64,000 nt of DNA from Rhynchopus sp. YZ270_cl-10 (lineage: Eukaryota; Euglenozoa; Diplonemea; Diplonemida; Diplonemidae): NCBI GenBank assembly GCA_964035575.1, contig OZ037906.1, forward strand, positions 868,001 to 932,000, given 5' to 3'. Positions 52,999-62,913 of this stretch are shown here, in pieces; positions within the stretch are counted from its first letter, which is position 1, and every line of letters starts with the position of its first letter. The notes under the pieces are model-generated. The model was not told where the DNA came from and did no database searches. It worked only from the letters and a program-made list of their open reading frames with translations. Made by a program: the position numbers and the translations under genes.

Positions 52999-53164
52999 TC
53001 ACCTCATGAAATGAGGAAGGAAATAGAAACAAAAGCATTTTGAACACACTTTGCGGTTCTGGGGACGACCCGCGCTGCAGAGCCACTCCTCACCCAAACA
53101 GGTCGAGGTGTGTGCGTTTCACCACAACCTCTCCCCATGGGGTTTTATTGTGATAAATGTTAAG
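52999..53164 (+). repeat. Dispersed repeat E, copy 2 (foldable)
   Basis: Begins TCACCTCATGAAATGAGG, itself a CCTCAT/ATGAGG hairpin, and ends with CCCCATGGGG inside CACAA...TTGTG. Where copy 1 has CCCATGGG, this copy has CCCCATGGGG, so the palindrome is kept though its length changed. Confidence 0.75.
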
Positions 53165-53453
53165 TAATCTATTTCTCATCTCTTTTAGGAAGAGGAGAGG
53201 TGCCGTTTCCGAACAATACATCCTAACCTTTTCGTACGGCACATTATTTTTTTTTTTTTGAAATTCTTTCAAAAATTTTAGGGGATGGAGAACCCTGCAC
53301 AAGAGGCCATCATCCATTTCGACTTCTCTTATTTCTTTCTTTTTCTCTTTTTCCCAACTGACAATCCATTTCTTTTATACACCTCATTTCCCCTCTACCC
53401 CTCCCCTCCTCTCCATCCATTTTACAGAAAAAAATCATCAACACACAACAAAG

Positions 53454-54242
53454 ATGTCGGCAGCCGCTTATGCATTGGGAATCTGCCGTGAGGGTGACAA
53501 GCTGCAAAGCATGTCTGACGACCAGGTGATCCTGCACCTGACACACAACGTCTTCCAAAGCGGTGTGATGGAGAAGCGCTTCGACAAACACATCCGCATC
53601 TCCGAGATGAAGTGGAAGGTGCAGACCCACTTTGGGTCCGACTCTGCTCTTATGATTCTGCAGCTGAAGGACCTCAACGGGCGTATCATTGCTGATAACA
53701 TGGAGGACGACAAGATGCTTGGGTTCTACTCCCCCATGGACGGCATGTCTTGCCACGCCATCGACCTTGACCCCAACGCAAAGCAGAACGTCCGCAGCTG
53801 GACAGACGTCTCTCTGGTCGAAAAGTACGAAATGACCGACGACGACTACGACAAACGTGAGAACACTGTCCGCAAGCAGAAACTTAGAGAGGCGGAGAAG
53901 CTGCGCGCCGAAGGGAAGCTCCCCGAGAAGAAGGAAGTCGACCCCGAACGGTTTGCCGAGGAGGCTGAGAAGATCAAGGTGGACGACCGCTGCAAGGTCT
54001 TTCCCGGAGACCGTCTCGGTACTGTGAAATACGTCGGTAAAATCCCCGAGCTGCAGCCGGGTTTCTGGGTGGGAGTAGTCTTCGACGAGCCTGTAGGCAA
54101 AAACGACGGAATGGCAAAGACGAAGAGGTACTTCACCTGCCGTCCCAAGTACGGAGGTTTCGCCACCCCAGACAAAGTGGTGGTGGGCGACTTTCCCGAA
54201 GAAGATCTCCTCGCAGGGCTCTGTTCTGACGAAGAGCTTTGA
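53454..54242 (+). CDS. TBCB: Tubulin-folding cofactor B
   Basis: 262 residues, normal for TBCB, which binds alpha-tubulin after CCT release and passes it to cofactor E. Residues 22-105 are the ubiquitin-like domain; about 150-175 a charged helix; about 178-250 the CAP-Gly domain with RLGTVKYVGKIPELQPGFWV, the GKNDG signature and RYFTCRPKYGGF. The protein ends in acidic EEL, like the C-terminal EEL/DEI tubulin-mimic of homologues. Single exon. The strongest splice-acceptor tract of the window precedes it. Confidence 0.96.
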   Translation: MSAAAYALGICREGDKLQSMSDDQVILHLTHNVFQSGVMEKRFDKHIRISEMKWKVQTHFGSDSALMILQLKDLNGRIIADNMEDDKMLGFYSPMDGMSCHAIDLDPNAKQNVRSWTDVSLVEKYEMTDDDYDKRENTVRKQKLREAEKLRAEGKLPEKKEVDPERFAEEAEKIKVDDRCKVFPGDRLGTVKYVGKIPELQPGFWVGVVFDEPVGKNDGMAKTKRYFTCRPKYGGFATPDKVVVGDFPEEDLLAGLCSDEEL

Positions 54243-54483
54243 GGGGAAATGAGTGTTCATCGGTTAGGATGGATACCCGATGGTAGTTTAAATTTTGGGG
54301 GAGAAAAAAAAAAATCCAAAAAAAAAAAGAAAAAGTCTTGCTCATCTTTTCTTTTTGGTTGTAGCGTAACGGATATGGTATAGTTCTGATTTAAAAAAAA
54401 ACAATAAAAAAGAAGGTGCCGTGCACCGACAACAGATTATCCTGGAAAAAAAAATCCGGCGTTATATTGATTCAAAGACCCTC

Positions 54484-54580
54484 CCAGCCATCCCCCAGCC
54501 CCCCCAGCCTGCTTTATTTTATTTTTTATGCTTTCATCCGGATGGCTGGCATCGTACAGTGGGTCAGTCGGAGGTGCCTG
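54484..54580. repeat. Inverted repeat plus module K
   Basis: CCAGCCATCC (54484-54493) is complementary to GGATGGCTGG (54540-54549). The sequence after it, CTGGCATCGTAC and GGTCAGTCGGAGG, recurs at 63961-63996. Confidence 0.55.
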
Positions 54581-54795
54581 CATCAACAACTACAGGTTTG
54601 TTTTATTTTGAAAAAAAAATTGTTGGGATCGTGTAGTTGCCAAGCTCCACTGTCACTATTTTATGTTGATCCCTAGACTGTACTTTCAATTCAGTGGAGG
54701 TATAGGCTACTTTATTTTTGTATGTGGCTCCGTACAGAGAAACTTAGGATCATTTTACAAATTTTCTTTTTTTTTGTACCGATTCCCTCTTTCAA

Positions 54796-54832
54796 GATGG
54801 CTAATCACAAGAGGCTTAGGGTCATCTTAGCA
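54796..54832 (+). repeat. Module A copy
   Basis: AGATGGCTAATCACAAGAGG, then CTTAGGGTCATCTTAGC. Confidence 0.58.
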
Positions 54833-54844
54833 ATATTAGATGGA

Positions 54845-54905
54845 TCTAAATAGAACGTCCTTTTGTACTTTCTATTCGATTTGAAAGTATATGAAACTAA
54901 CTTTT
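54845..54905 (+). repeat. Module D copy
   Basis: ATAGAACGTC, then TTTGTACTTTC with ACTTTC/GAAAGT stem and TATATGAAAC; 13 bp after the A copy. Confidence 0.6.
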
Positions 54906-55469
54906 TCTTTTTCACTTCATATTAGCGAATATGAACGGTTTTTTTCTTTTCTCAAAGATAGGAATATGTATGCAGAGGAACATTTCAGTTTTGTTGTTTT
55001 TTTTCCCCCAGGCAAAGGTTTTTTTTCTTTTTTGGCTGTGCGAGTCTCCTCTAGATTTGTTTAAGATATTTAAAAGATGCGTGAATCTCAGGGAACCAAT
55101 GGGAAGGGAGGTAAATAGAGAACAAAAAAAAAACTACCCCCCTCCAAAAAAACCCTCCACACACACACACTCCCCTTCCTTGGTTGATTGCTTTATCACA
55201 AATTCAAAAAACGGACACTTTTTGAAACATTCTCATTAAGTTGGGCAATTGTATTTCAAGATTTTTTTTTTTTTAAATAAAGCCGCAGCTTTGGCTTTGT
55301 TATGCTTCTACACATGACGTTTCAGGTGTTAGATTTCCGTTGCTCCAAAAAAAGATATTTACTCAGAAGAGAACATTCACGCAGCTTGGTTGACAAGCAA
55401 AGGTAAGGGTCCTACTCCCCCTCGATGAAAACTCACTTAACCTTAGGATCACTTAGTCACGGGTTGCCT

Positions 55470-55509
55470 ACGATCGCAGTACGATATTTTACAATCGTAC
55501 CACGATCGT
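55470..55509. repeat. CGATCG-rich palindrome
   Basis: ACGATCGCAGTACGAT and ATCGTACCACGATCGT are complementary with two mismatches around an 8-nt AT-rich loop. Could be a protein-binding palindrome or a transcript hairpin. Confidence 0.65.
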
Positions 55510-55665
55510 GGGAAGTTATCGAAGCTCCGATTGCGGGGCTTTTCATTGCCCCCAAAATATTTACAAAATCTAACCCCACAGCAATACAGAAACCATTTTA
55601 GGGACAAACTATCCTCCCTTCCACATCCCTTTTTTCTCCCCCACCCCACCCACCCCCTCAAACAA

Positions 55666-57017
55666 ATGGCTCTGATACGACGTGCGTCGCACACACTCCA
55701 CCGGGTGTGCCCACGGGCGCAACCGACACAACGATTACGGTTGCTCTCCTCCCCCTCCTCCTCCTCCTCTTCCCCTTTGTCGCAGACACGCTTCTGCTCC
55801 ACCGCTGCGGAGGCTACTGAAAACACCGTGGAAGGTGTGGATGACAACCCAGGGTATGACGATGAGGATTGGGTGATTCTTGGGCACCTGGACAGACCCC
55901 TTCCGTTCATGCCTTCTGAGGAGGAAGGTGAGGACGTCGTGCGCGCTGAGACAGAGATGTACCGTCTGTACCGTGAGATCCTTGCTGGCGAGAAGAGCTG
56001 GGTCGAGATAGTGGACCTCTTCTGCGTGGCGGACCAGGAGCTTGTTGCGACCGCCTTCATGTGGACGATGTACCTCTCCGTCATCCCGACGCTCTTTGGG
56101 GTTAAACGTGAGTTTGCACGTCTCCTCGAGTACTCGCATGCGTATGACATCCACACCCTCAACATCGTGTTGCAAAGACTCTACAAATTTGGCTCGCAAG
56201 GAGAAGCCAACAATATGTGGTACAAAAACATTGTGTGCTCCAACGCGAAGATTGCGGCACCGAATGTTCATTCATGCAAAATCGTGTTGGAGGAGGTCTT
56301 TGCGATGAACAACACAGATGACGATTGGTGGCTTGAACGTGGTATTCTGTATATGCAGTCTGAGAAGGTTAAAGTGGGCTTCGTGCGCAACCGCTTTAAC
56401 TTTGACAGGCTGATACCTCAAAAGCCGACCCAGAGCACGCAGATAGAGACCATCGACAACGTCTTGCTCAGCATGCAGCGGCACAACATCAAGCCCGACT
56501 TCACCCTTCTCTACCTCCTTGCACGCGCGTGTCCAGTTGATGTAGACTACGGACGCTTCCAAGCAACACGGCTGGCGATGATGATGGAGACCTTGCATGA
56601 CGATACGGTATGTCTATTTGGATGTTGAAAAGCTGGCAGTAGTGTTGCGTTTTTTTATTGAAATTTTCTCGTCGGCGTTGTGTATTTTTGCCGCAATGTT
56701 TTGACAAAAGCCATGAGTGATATCGTGGGTATAAAATGAAGAACAGAATATCAAAAAAAGAAACAAACACTCATGGCAAACAGGTGCCAATGGAGGCGCG
56801 TATGCTGGTGACGGACTTTTTGCACTTCAAGCTGGAGAGCATACCTGTGAACCACGACTTCTCGCTTCTGCAGGGCCGCCGCATTGGCATGAAGGACCGG
56901 GTCGCCGTCTTCATAGACGATGCGTGGCAGGTTGCGTCAAGCCCCTTCCGACCGGACTCATGGCAACCACCCACCGCACACGTCACAGGGAAAAGCACTG
57001 TTCAGATCCAAGGATAA
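55666..57017 (+). CDS. Mitochondrial PPR-like protein
   Basis: Exons 55666-56607 and 56784-57017 (phase 0, donor GTATGT, acceptor AACAG) give 391 residues. The N-terminus (MALIRRASHTLHRVC ... LRLLSSPSSSS...RFCSTAAEA) is Arg/Ser-rich without acids for about 48 residues, a classic matrix presequence. Residues about 150-330 contain helical-pair segments resembling pentatricopeptide repeats (YDIHTLNIVLQRLYKFGSQG; PNVHSCKIVLEEVF; NVLLSMQRHNIKPDFTLLYL). PPR proteins bind organellar RNA or mitoribosomes. That implies a functional mitochondrial genome. Repeat calls are by eye; it could be another helical-repeat mitoribosomal protein. Confidence 0.68.
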
Positions 57018-57338
57018 TCTGGTCCAATCCAAACAACCAAAAACTCTCGGATGTACCCCTCCAAATTCCTGGGAAGAAACAATTCATCCAACGACGATCT
57101 GCACAACCTTCGGGAAACTTTATTTATTTATTTTTTTGTACAGAACCCCCCCTCGGAGGCGACTGTCAAATTACAAACTGGGAATACAAAAAACGGCGTA
57201 CTTGATGGTACTAACACAACGAACCGCCCCCCTTTTTTTTCATCTACATTATTTCCCCCCCTCCTCACCCTCCTCCTCCTCCTCCCCCCTTCCTCCTCCA
57301 TCCCCCCTCACACTACAGATTTCATCAAAAAAAAAATA

Positions 57339-58715
57339 ATGCAAGGAATCAAAAGAAAGCACCCCACCTGCGCGAGGTGTAAGCAGCATTATGAGGCTGA
57401 AGCAGCATCTCCACAGGTTCCGGTATTGCTTCCATGCGGCCATGCGATGTGCAAACAATGTGTAGACGAGCTGCGGGACGACTCTTGCGAAACAAATATC
57501 GGAAACATGCTGGTCAAAGCAATCCCTTGTGTGCACAACTGCCCGTTGGTTCCGATTGAGGATACGGCGAACCCTCTTACACTTCATACCGAATTGATGC
57601 ACGAACTGCAGAACACTACGTACAGCACCACCCTGCCTCTTTGTGAGGAATGCGAAGAGGCGCCATGTGTCTCGTGGTGTGGGATATGTACGACGTCACT
57701 TTGCGGGGAATGTTTCGCAACAATCCATGCACCGAAGGTGATGCGGAAGCATGCCCCCATCCCTCTCGCAGAACGACCATACCCTGTAGAGTCGTGCCTC
57801 ATGCATCATATGCCACTCCTTTCGTTCTGCAACTCATGCACCCTAAAAGTCTGTGAAGGTTGCATCGAAGCAGAGCACAACGGTGATGCGCACATCGTAG
57901 TTCCCTTAGACTCTGCAGCAAAGTCTGCAGTGGAACGCACCTCACATCAATTACATAAGGTAGATGTTAAACGGGACAAACTCAGGCATATCACCTTTGA
58001 AGTGCAAAGTGTCATTGCAGCGCTACAACCTGCACATGACGCTTCATTGCACATTATTGACCAAGAGTTTGACTCACTAAAAACGCATCTCCTTGAAGCA
58101 ATAAACGAACAAAAAGAAAAGCTTCTCTCAGAGTGTCGTAATATGAAGGAAAGCAAACTGGCGTTGTTGAAGGGACAAAGAGAAGGGGTGGCAAAGAGCC
58201 TGTCCACGGTTATGTCAGTTCGTGGGCTGTACAGAGAGGTGCTACGGGAACACCCCATTGCGGTGCTTGGTGTGCAAAGGGAGCTGGCAAGCAGAATGGG
58301 TGAGTTAAACGCGGCGTGCAGTGCGATAGACAGCGAGGTTATCGTTGAGGCGGGCGTTCCGGTGAGCTTTCAGAGTGGGGTCGAGGAGGTGGTGCTGGGC
58401 ATTGCTCGCTTTGGTGAGGTCGGTCTAGGCTCTTGCCCTCGCATTACCGCCTCTCGCATCACCTCCACCGGGGAAGAACGTGTCCCAGTTATCCTCCCAA
58501 ACAGCAGACGTCCCTCCCGGCAAAGTTCCCTCCCAACAGGGAGTCTGCCAGGATCCCTCCCCATCTCCCGGGCCTCGACAGCGAATGACCTGAACACCAG
58601 TGGGAACAAACTCAGACGGCTCCGTTCGCTCGCAGGATCAAGGAATTTGATGAAAGGAGGGAAAACTGCGGGTCCCAGCGGGGGTGGGGCTGTTGTGCAA
58701 CCAGCGGCGCCATGA
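57339..58715 (+). CDS. TRIM-like RING / double B-box / coiled-coil protein
   Basis: 458 residues from the ATG 20 nt after CACTACAG (AG 57317-57318). RING-like zinc ligands: CARCKQHY (11-14), CGHAMCKQC, then a distal Cys pair (CVHNC), with longer spacing than classical C3HC4. B-box 1 at about 103-145 (CEECEEAPCVSWCGICTTSL, CGECFATIH); B-box 2 at about 150-188 (CLMHHMPLLSFCNSC, VCEGCIEAEH). Coiled coil about 195-300. The C-terminus is Ser/Arg-rich and disordered, ending in a Gly/Pro stretch. Likely a ubiquitin E3 ligase. The unusual RING spacing weakens the catalytic claim more than the B-boxes. Confidence 0.83.
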   Translation: MQGIKRKHPTCARCKQHYEAEAASPQVPVLLPCGHAMCKQCVDELRDDSCETNIGNMLVKAIPCVHNCPLVPIEDTANPLTLHTELMHELQNTTYSTTLPLCEECEEAPCVSWCGICTTSLCGECFATIHAPKVMRKHAPIPLAERPYPVESCLMHHMPLLSFCNSCTLKVCEGCIEAEHNGDAHIVVPLDSAAKSAVERTSHQLHKVDVKRDKLRHITFEVQSVIAALQPAHDASLHIIDQEFDSLKTHLLEAINEQKEKLLSECRNMKESKLALLKGQREGVAKSLSTVMSVRGLYREVLREHPIAVLGVQRELASRMGELNAACSAIDSEVIVEAGVPVSFQSGVEEVVLGIARFGEVGLGSCPRITASRITSTGEERVPVILPNSRRPSRQSSLPTGSLPGSLPISRASTANDLNTSGNKLRRLRSLAGSRNLMKGGKTAGPSGGGAVVQPAAP

Positions 58716-59030
58716 AAAAGAGAGAAAAAAAAATAAATATGGTGGAGCTCTGTAGCTCTAAGAAGTTTTCAATAAAACCCCGCTTTTTTTTTGGATAAAT
58801 TGTTGGAATAAATGTGGTTGCCACGTTGTGCAAGATCTACGTTCCTTTTAAGGGGAAAGGGGAAAGGGGGGGAGTAGGGTGGGGGGGATAACAAGAATGG
58901 AAAAAGGGTTCAGTTCTCCTTTTTTCTTTTGCTTCCGCAAAAGATGAGGGGAGATGAAAAAAAAAAGATAAGAAAAATGATGCTCGTGAACCTCCGCTAT
59001 TTCGCTATTCCTTCGTTATGAAATGGCACA

Positions 59031-59642
59031 GTCCGTAAACCCACCCCCCTAAAAGGTAACCTTTTGTACTTTTGTGTAAATGAGATAACTTCCACTCGGA
59101 CTTTTTGCTCGATTTTTGCTCCTTTGAACTCAGAATAACGTTTCTGAGGTCACAGGAGCAAAAATCGAGCAAAAAGTCCGAGTGGAAGATAGATGAATTA
59201 ACGTCGAGTGGTAAACAAGTGCCCTTTGAATTGGGTTTTGTGTGGGTTTTGTGGGTAAACCTGTTTTTTTACCCAAGTTTACCAAAAAACCGCCAGAAAA
59301 AGTGCCAAAAATGTCAAAAACAGGTGGAAATAGACCCAAAAACCATTTTTGGGGCATATTTGCCGCAAAGGAGGGTAAATTATGATGTTGTTAACCTTTT
59401 TTTTTGTGTTTTTCTACAAAAATGAAACCCACACAAAACCCAATTCAAAGGGCACTTTTTTACCTCTCGACGTTAATTCATCTATCTTCCACTCGGACTT
59501 TTTGCTCGATTTTTGCTCCTGTGACCTCAGAAACGTTATTCTGAGTTCAAAGGAGCAAAAATCGAGCAAAAAGTCCGAGTGGAAGTTATCTAATGTGAAA
59601 AAAATTCAAAAGGTTACCTTTTAGGGGGGTGGGTTTACGGAC
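59031..59642. mobile_element. 612-bp foldback element with nested palindromes
   Basis: Arms of about 220 bp (59031-59251 and 59423-59642) are near-perfect inverse copies starting GTCCGTAAACCCACCCCCCT. Each arm contains its own hairpin: a 34-bp sequence starting CTTCCACTCGGAC and its exact complement, separated by about 31 bp. The spacer of the left hairpin is inverted in the right arm. The 170-bp centre is AT-rich and non-coding. No clear target duplication was found. Confidence 0.88.
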
Positions 59643-59970
59643 GGTCCCAAATATACGTTATTCATGAGCATCAAAAAATGGTATGGTTTTTCTTCTATTT
59701 TCTTTGATGGGAATACCCATTCCTGGGCGGTTTCATTTCTTTTTTATTTCCAGCTTTTTTTTTTTTGTTGAGAAAACTATTCTTCTTTAGGACCAATTAC
59801 TAAAGGTTAAAGAATGGCTGTCTAGGGATAGTGTAACGCTTCTCTGCGACAACTAACGCGGGGTGGCTGCTCCTGCATATCCTCCTCAATCAATTTCCAT
59901 TCGGGTGTAGTGTGGAAGCGGGAACAGCATGATTTATGTCCCACCCTCCGGTGTTCTTGGGCACACACCA

Positions 59971-60015
59971 CGGTACACTCTGCAGAGTGTACCGTAGTTC
60001 TTTGTATTTCAATAA
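59971..60015 (+). repeat. Module C with 22-bp perfect palindrome
   Basis: GGTACACTCTG and its complement CAGAGTGTACC abut to form a perfect palindrome; the 3' arm TTCTTTGTATTTCAATAAAC follows. Confidence 0.65.
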
Positions 60016-60016
60016 A

Positions 60017-60078
60017 CCAGCACCTGCGTCCCGCTGATGAACGGTGAGGCGTTTGCACCTTTCGACTGTTCCCTTTTT
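60017..60078 (+). repeat. Module B, long-hairpin subtype
   Basis: AGCACCTGCGTCCCGCTGATG, then GTGAGGCGTTTGCACC; directly abuts the preceding module C. Confidence 0.62.
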
Positions 60079-60081
60079 TTA

Positions 60082-60178
60082 AGGTGACTAAGCAGGTGAC
60101 TGATGAATAAACCAAAGAATAATCTAATCAGACTAAGCACTTACCGGCTTAGGATCATCTTACAAGCTTTTCTTTTTA
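60082..60178 (+). repeat. Two module A copies in tandem
   Basis: AGGTGACTAAGCAGGTGAC (60082-60100) is interrupted by about 30 bp; a fuller copy follows, GACTAAGCACTTACC then GGCTTAGGATCATCTTAC (60131-60163). It looks like an insertion into, or a partial duplication of, one copy. Confidence 0.65.
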
Positions 60179-60309
60179 CCCCCTCTCCCTCCTCCTGCAT
60201 TAAAAGAACCTTACCCCTCTCCCTTTTTTCTCTACCGACCAACCATCTACATTGTAGCATACTTTCCCTTTCTTAATCTCCCTTTTTTTAGGGAAAACAA
60301 TACACAACA

Positions 60310-62289
60310 ATGGACGTCTATATGCAGGCCGCTCGGGCCATGCAGGGCTCGCTTGACGGGAAGGGAAAGCTGAAGCACCTTTGCCTGCAGAAGGAGGTGC
60401 AGAAGAAGCGTGCCACATACGCTGTGGCCGCGGAGGCAAGCAAGCATACGAAGCTTCTTGATGAGGTGCTGCGTATGAGCGGGTTTTACGACGCAAATAA
60501 ATCGTTTTGGCCGTGTCTGGCGAGGGCGATGGTTTATGACACACTTTTTGGGTCGGGTTTGAAAGGAGATACGCGTACCGGAGCTGGGTATGCTGTGAAG
60601 AAGCAGTTGCCGCATTTTAAACGCATTTTGGGGGAAATGATGAAGAAGCAGAAGCTGACCGATGTGAGCCAGCTGATTGCGAAGTCTGCCCCACCACGCA
60701 TTCCCATCTACCTTCGCATCAACACACTCCTCGGCGATCCCAACGAAGCCATCAAAGCATTTGCCGCTGACGGCTGGAAGATGCTCGACTCCCCAGACCC
60801 AGAGCTCCTCATCGAAGCTTCCCGTCCACGTGTCGGAGGTAGGAAGAGAAAGGCACCTGCTGCAGAAGAGGAAGAGCCACCAAAGAAAGCGCAAAAAGGG
60901 AAGGGCGGCAAAAAGAACCGCAAAGCCGAGCCCGAAGAGGAGGAAGAGGACGAAGACGAGCAGGACAGAAAGGTGTTCTACAGAGACCCCATGCTGACGT
61001 CGCTGCTGGTGTTCCCGCCGTCCGCAAAGTTCTATCTCATCAAGCATGAGATTCTGCGCCTCCACAAGGCGGTCATCCAGGATAAGGCGTCGTGCCTGCC
61101 GCCGTACGTCCTGCTTCACTGCATCGAGATGCGTTCCGTTCTGGACAGAGACAACGTCAAGCAGAAGGCCACTGCCGGCACCACCATCATGGGCCCCGTC
61201 ATGGACTGCACCGCAGCGCCTGGTAACAAAACCTCCCTTTTAGCGCAGATCTCACGTGGCAGACGTCCAATCGTTGCCATCGAGAAGGACGACGAGCGGG
61301 CAGAGGTCTTGAGAACACGCCTTGCGGAGCTGAAGGCGGACGAGAAGGTGACGGTTGTGAACAAGAACTTCCTGGACATCTTCCCGGAGGAGTACCCTTC
61401 CGTGGAGGGGCTGCTTCTGGACCCGTCGTGCAGTGGGTCTGGTATCGTGGACAGAATTGAGCACACACAGAAGAAGTCTGAGGAGGACGAGGCAAAGCGT
61501 CTGAAGTCGCTTCACGACTTCCAGGTGAGCATGATCTTGCATGGCATGACGTTCCCCAGTGTGCGTCGTATCGTCTACTCCACATGCTCCATCAACAAGG
61601 AGGAGAACGAACAGGTCGTGCAGGAGGTCCTCTCAACCGAAGATGTTACAGGCAAATGGGCCCTCGCAGACATCATGCCAGACACGTGGAAGACCCGCGC
61701 CCTCCCGATTTTCCAGGATTCACAGAACTGCATCAGGTACAACACATCCCATTTTTTCCCCCCCCGATAGCAATTACTGATTCTTTTCTTCTTTTTATTC
61801 CCAAATCAGTTTTTGTCCTAGAAAAAATAACGATCACCACACAGATGCTCCCCGAAGGACGACGGCACGAACGGCTTCTTTGTTGCCTGCTTCGAAAAGA
61901 TCCCCTCCTCCAAGAAGAAGAACAAGAAGAAGACCCGTGGTGGGGTGCGCGCCCGCGCCAAGAAGGAGAAGCTTCTTGCGAAGCAGAAGGGGTCTGACTC
62001 GGACTCCGATTCCGATTCCGACTCTGATTCCGACTCAGACTCCTCCGAGGAAGTTGAGGTGGTTGTGGAAGGTGCCAGCAGCGAGGAAGAGGAAGAAGAC
62101 AACAAAGGCAACAAAGGCAAGCCCCAGGCGGAGGCCATGAGCGTAGACGAAGGCTCCAGCGACTCAAGCGACGAAGGCTCAAGTGACGACGACGCCCCAG
62201 TAGCACAAAGCGCTTCAAAACCCCCTACCAAAAAATCCGCCAAGAAATCTGCCAAAAAACCGGCCAAAAAAGCAGCCAAGCGTAAGTAA
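60310..62289 (+). CDS. NSUN5: NSUN5-type 25S/28S rRNA m5C methyltransferase
   Basis: Exons 60310-61736 and 61845-62289 give 623 residues. The Nop2/Sun fold is clear: N-terminal helical domain (LARAMVYDTLFGSGLKG), SAM motif I in VMDCTAAPGNKTSLLA, motif IV Cys in LLLDPSCSGSG and catalytic Cys in YSTCSINKEENE, then CSPKDDGTNGFFVACFEK, encoded across the intron. Family members (yeast Rcm1) methylate a cytosine in large-subunit rRNA in the nucleolus. Two lineage-specific additions: an acidic/basic insert at about 175-220 and a 110-residue tail with an (SD)n run and Lys/Ala-rich end, typical of nucleolar retention. Intron donor GTACAA, acceptor CACACAG. Confidence 0.95.
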
Positions 62290-62913
62290 AGAGAGAAGAA
62301 GAGGTCTTTGTCAGATAAGACATTAATAATCTATCCTTGCAGGGTTAGTGTGTGACCTTTTGACATTAGTGGAATGTCAATGCAATAAAAAGGAATCATC
62401 AATAGGTTGGTCAATGTTGGTCAGACCCCCCTTTCCCCCCCTTTTAGGATGTGTGGGTCATTCATCTTTGGAGTTTTGTTTTGTTTTTTTTCGTTTCGCA
62501 AAAAGGGGCAAAAAATAGGGGTAAAAAGGATACCCAAAAATTTCGAAAAAAAGAGAACGAAACCGTCAATAAAAAAACGAACGAAGTTGGTTTAAAAAAG
62601 GTGACCGAGAGGGTTAGGTTCATCAACTTTTCTTTTTATTTTTTTATTTTTGTGGAAAAAGAGAAGAAGAAAAATTCAAAATGTCATGGGGAAAAAAAAT
62701 GGAAAAAAGCGCCAAGAGTAAAGTATCACGATAAACAGATGGACAGGATTATGTTTTTTGCACCATCAAAACCAAAAAAAAAAAAAAAGACCCCCGAAAT
62801 TATTCCCTTTTAAACTCTCCCCTATCTCCACCGCCAATCAACAACTTTAAATCTGTTGCAACACCACAGGCAAAGGAACACACCCTTTAGTGTTTTCCCC
62901 TTCAAAAAACTTA
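62290..62913. other. Spacer before DOMON gene
   Basis: No gene; one module A copy. The acceptor tract TTGCAACACCACAG ends at 62869, 44 nt before the ATG. Confidence 0.55.
62600..62640 (+). repeat. Module A copy, short hairpin
   Basis: GGTGACCGAGAGGGTTAGGTT, then CATCAACTTTTCTTTT. Confidence 0.58.

Larger units (their letters stand above)
52513..53453. other. Spacer holding repeat E copy 2
   Basis: No gene. Besides the listed modules it ends in a strong pyrimidine tract and TTTTACAG (AG 53426-53427), 26 nt before the TBCB start. Confidence 0.6.
54243..55665. other. 1.4-kb spacer with hairpins and modules
   Basis: No gene seen. Long A/T homopolymers, an inverted repeat at 54484, modules A and D, and a CGATCG-rich palindrome 160 bp before the next start. 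Confidence 0.55.
58716..60309. other. 1.6-kb spacer with foldback element
   Basis: Contains the 612-bp inverted-repeat element and a cluster of modules C, B and two A copies upstream of NSUN5. The acceptor tract CTTTCTTAATCTCCC then TTTTTTTAG ends at 60291, 18 nt before ATG. Confidence 0.6.
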
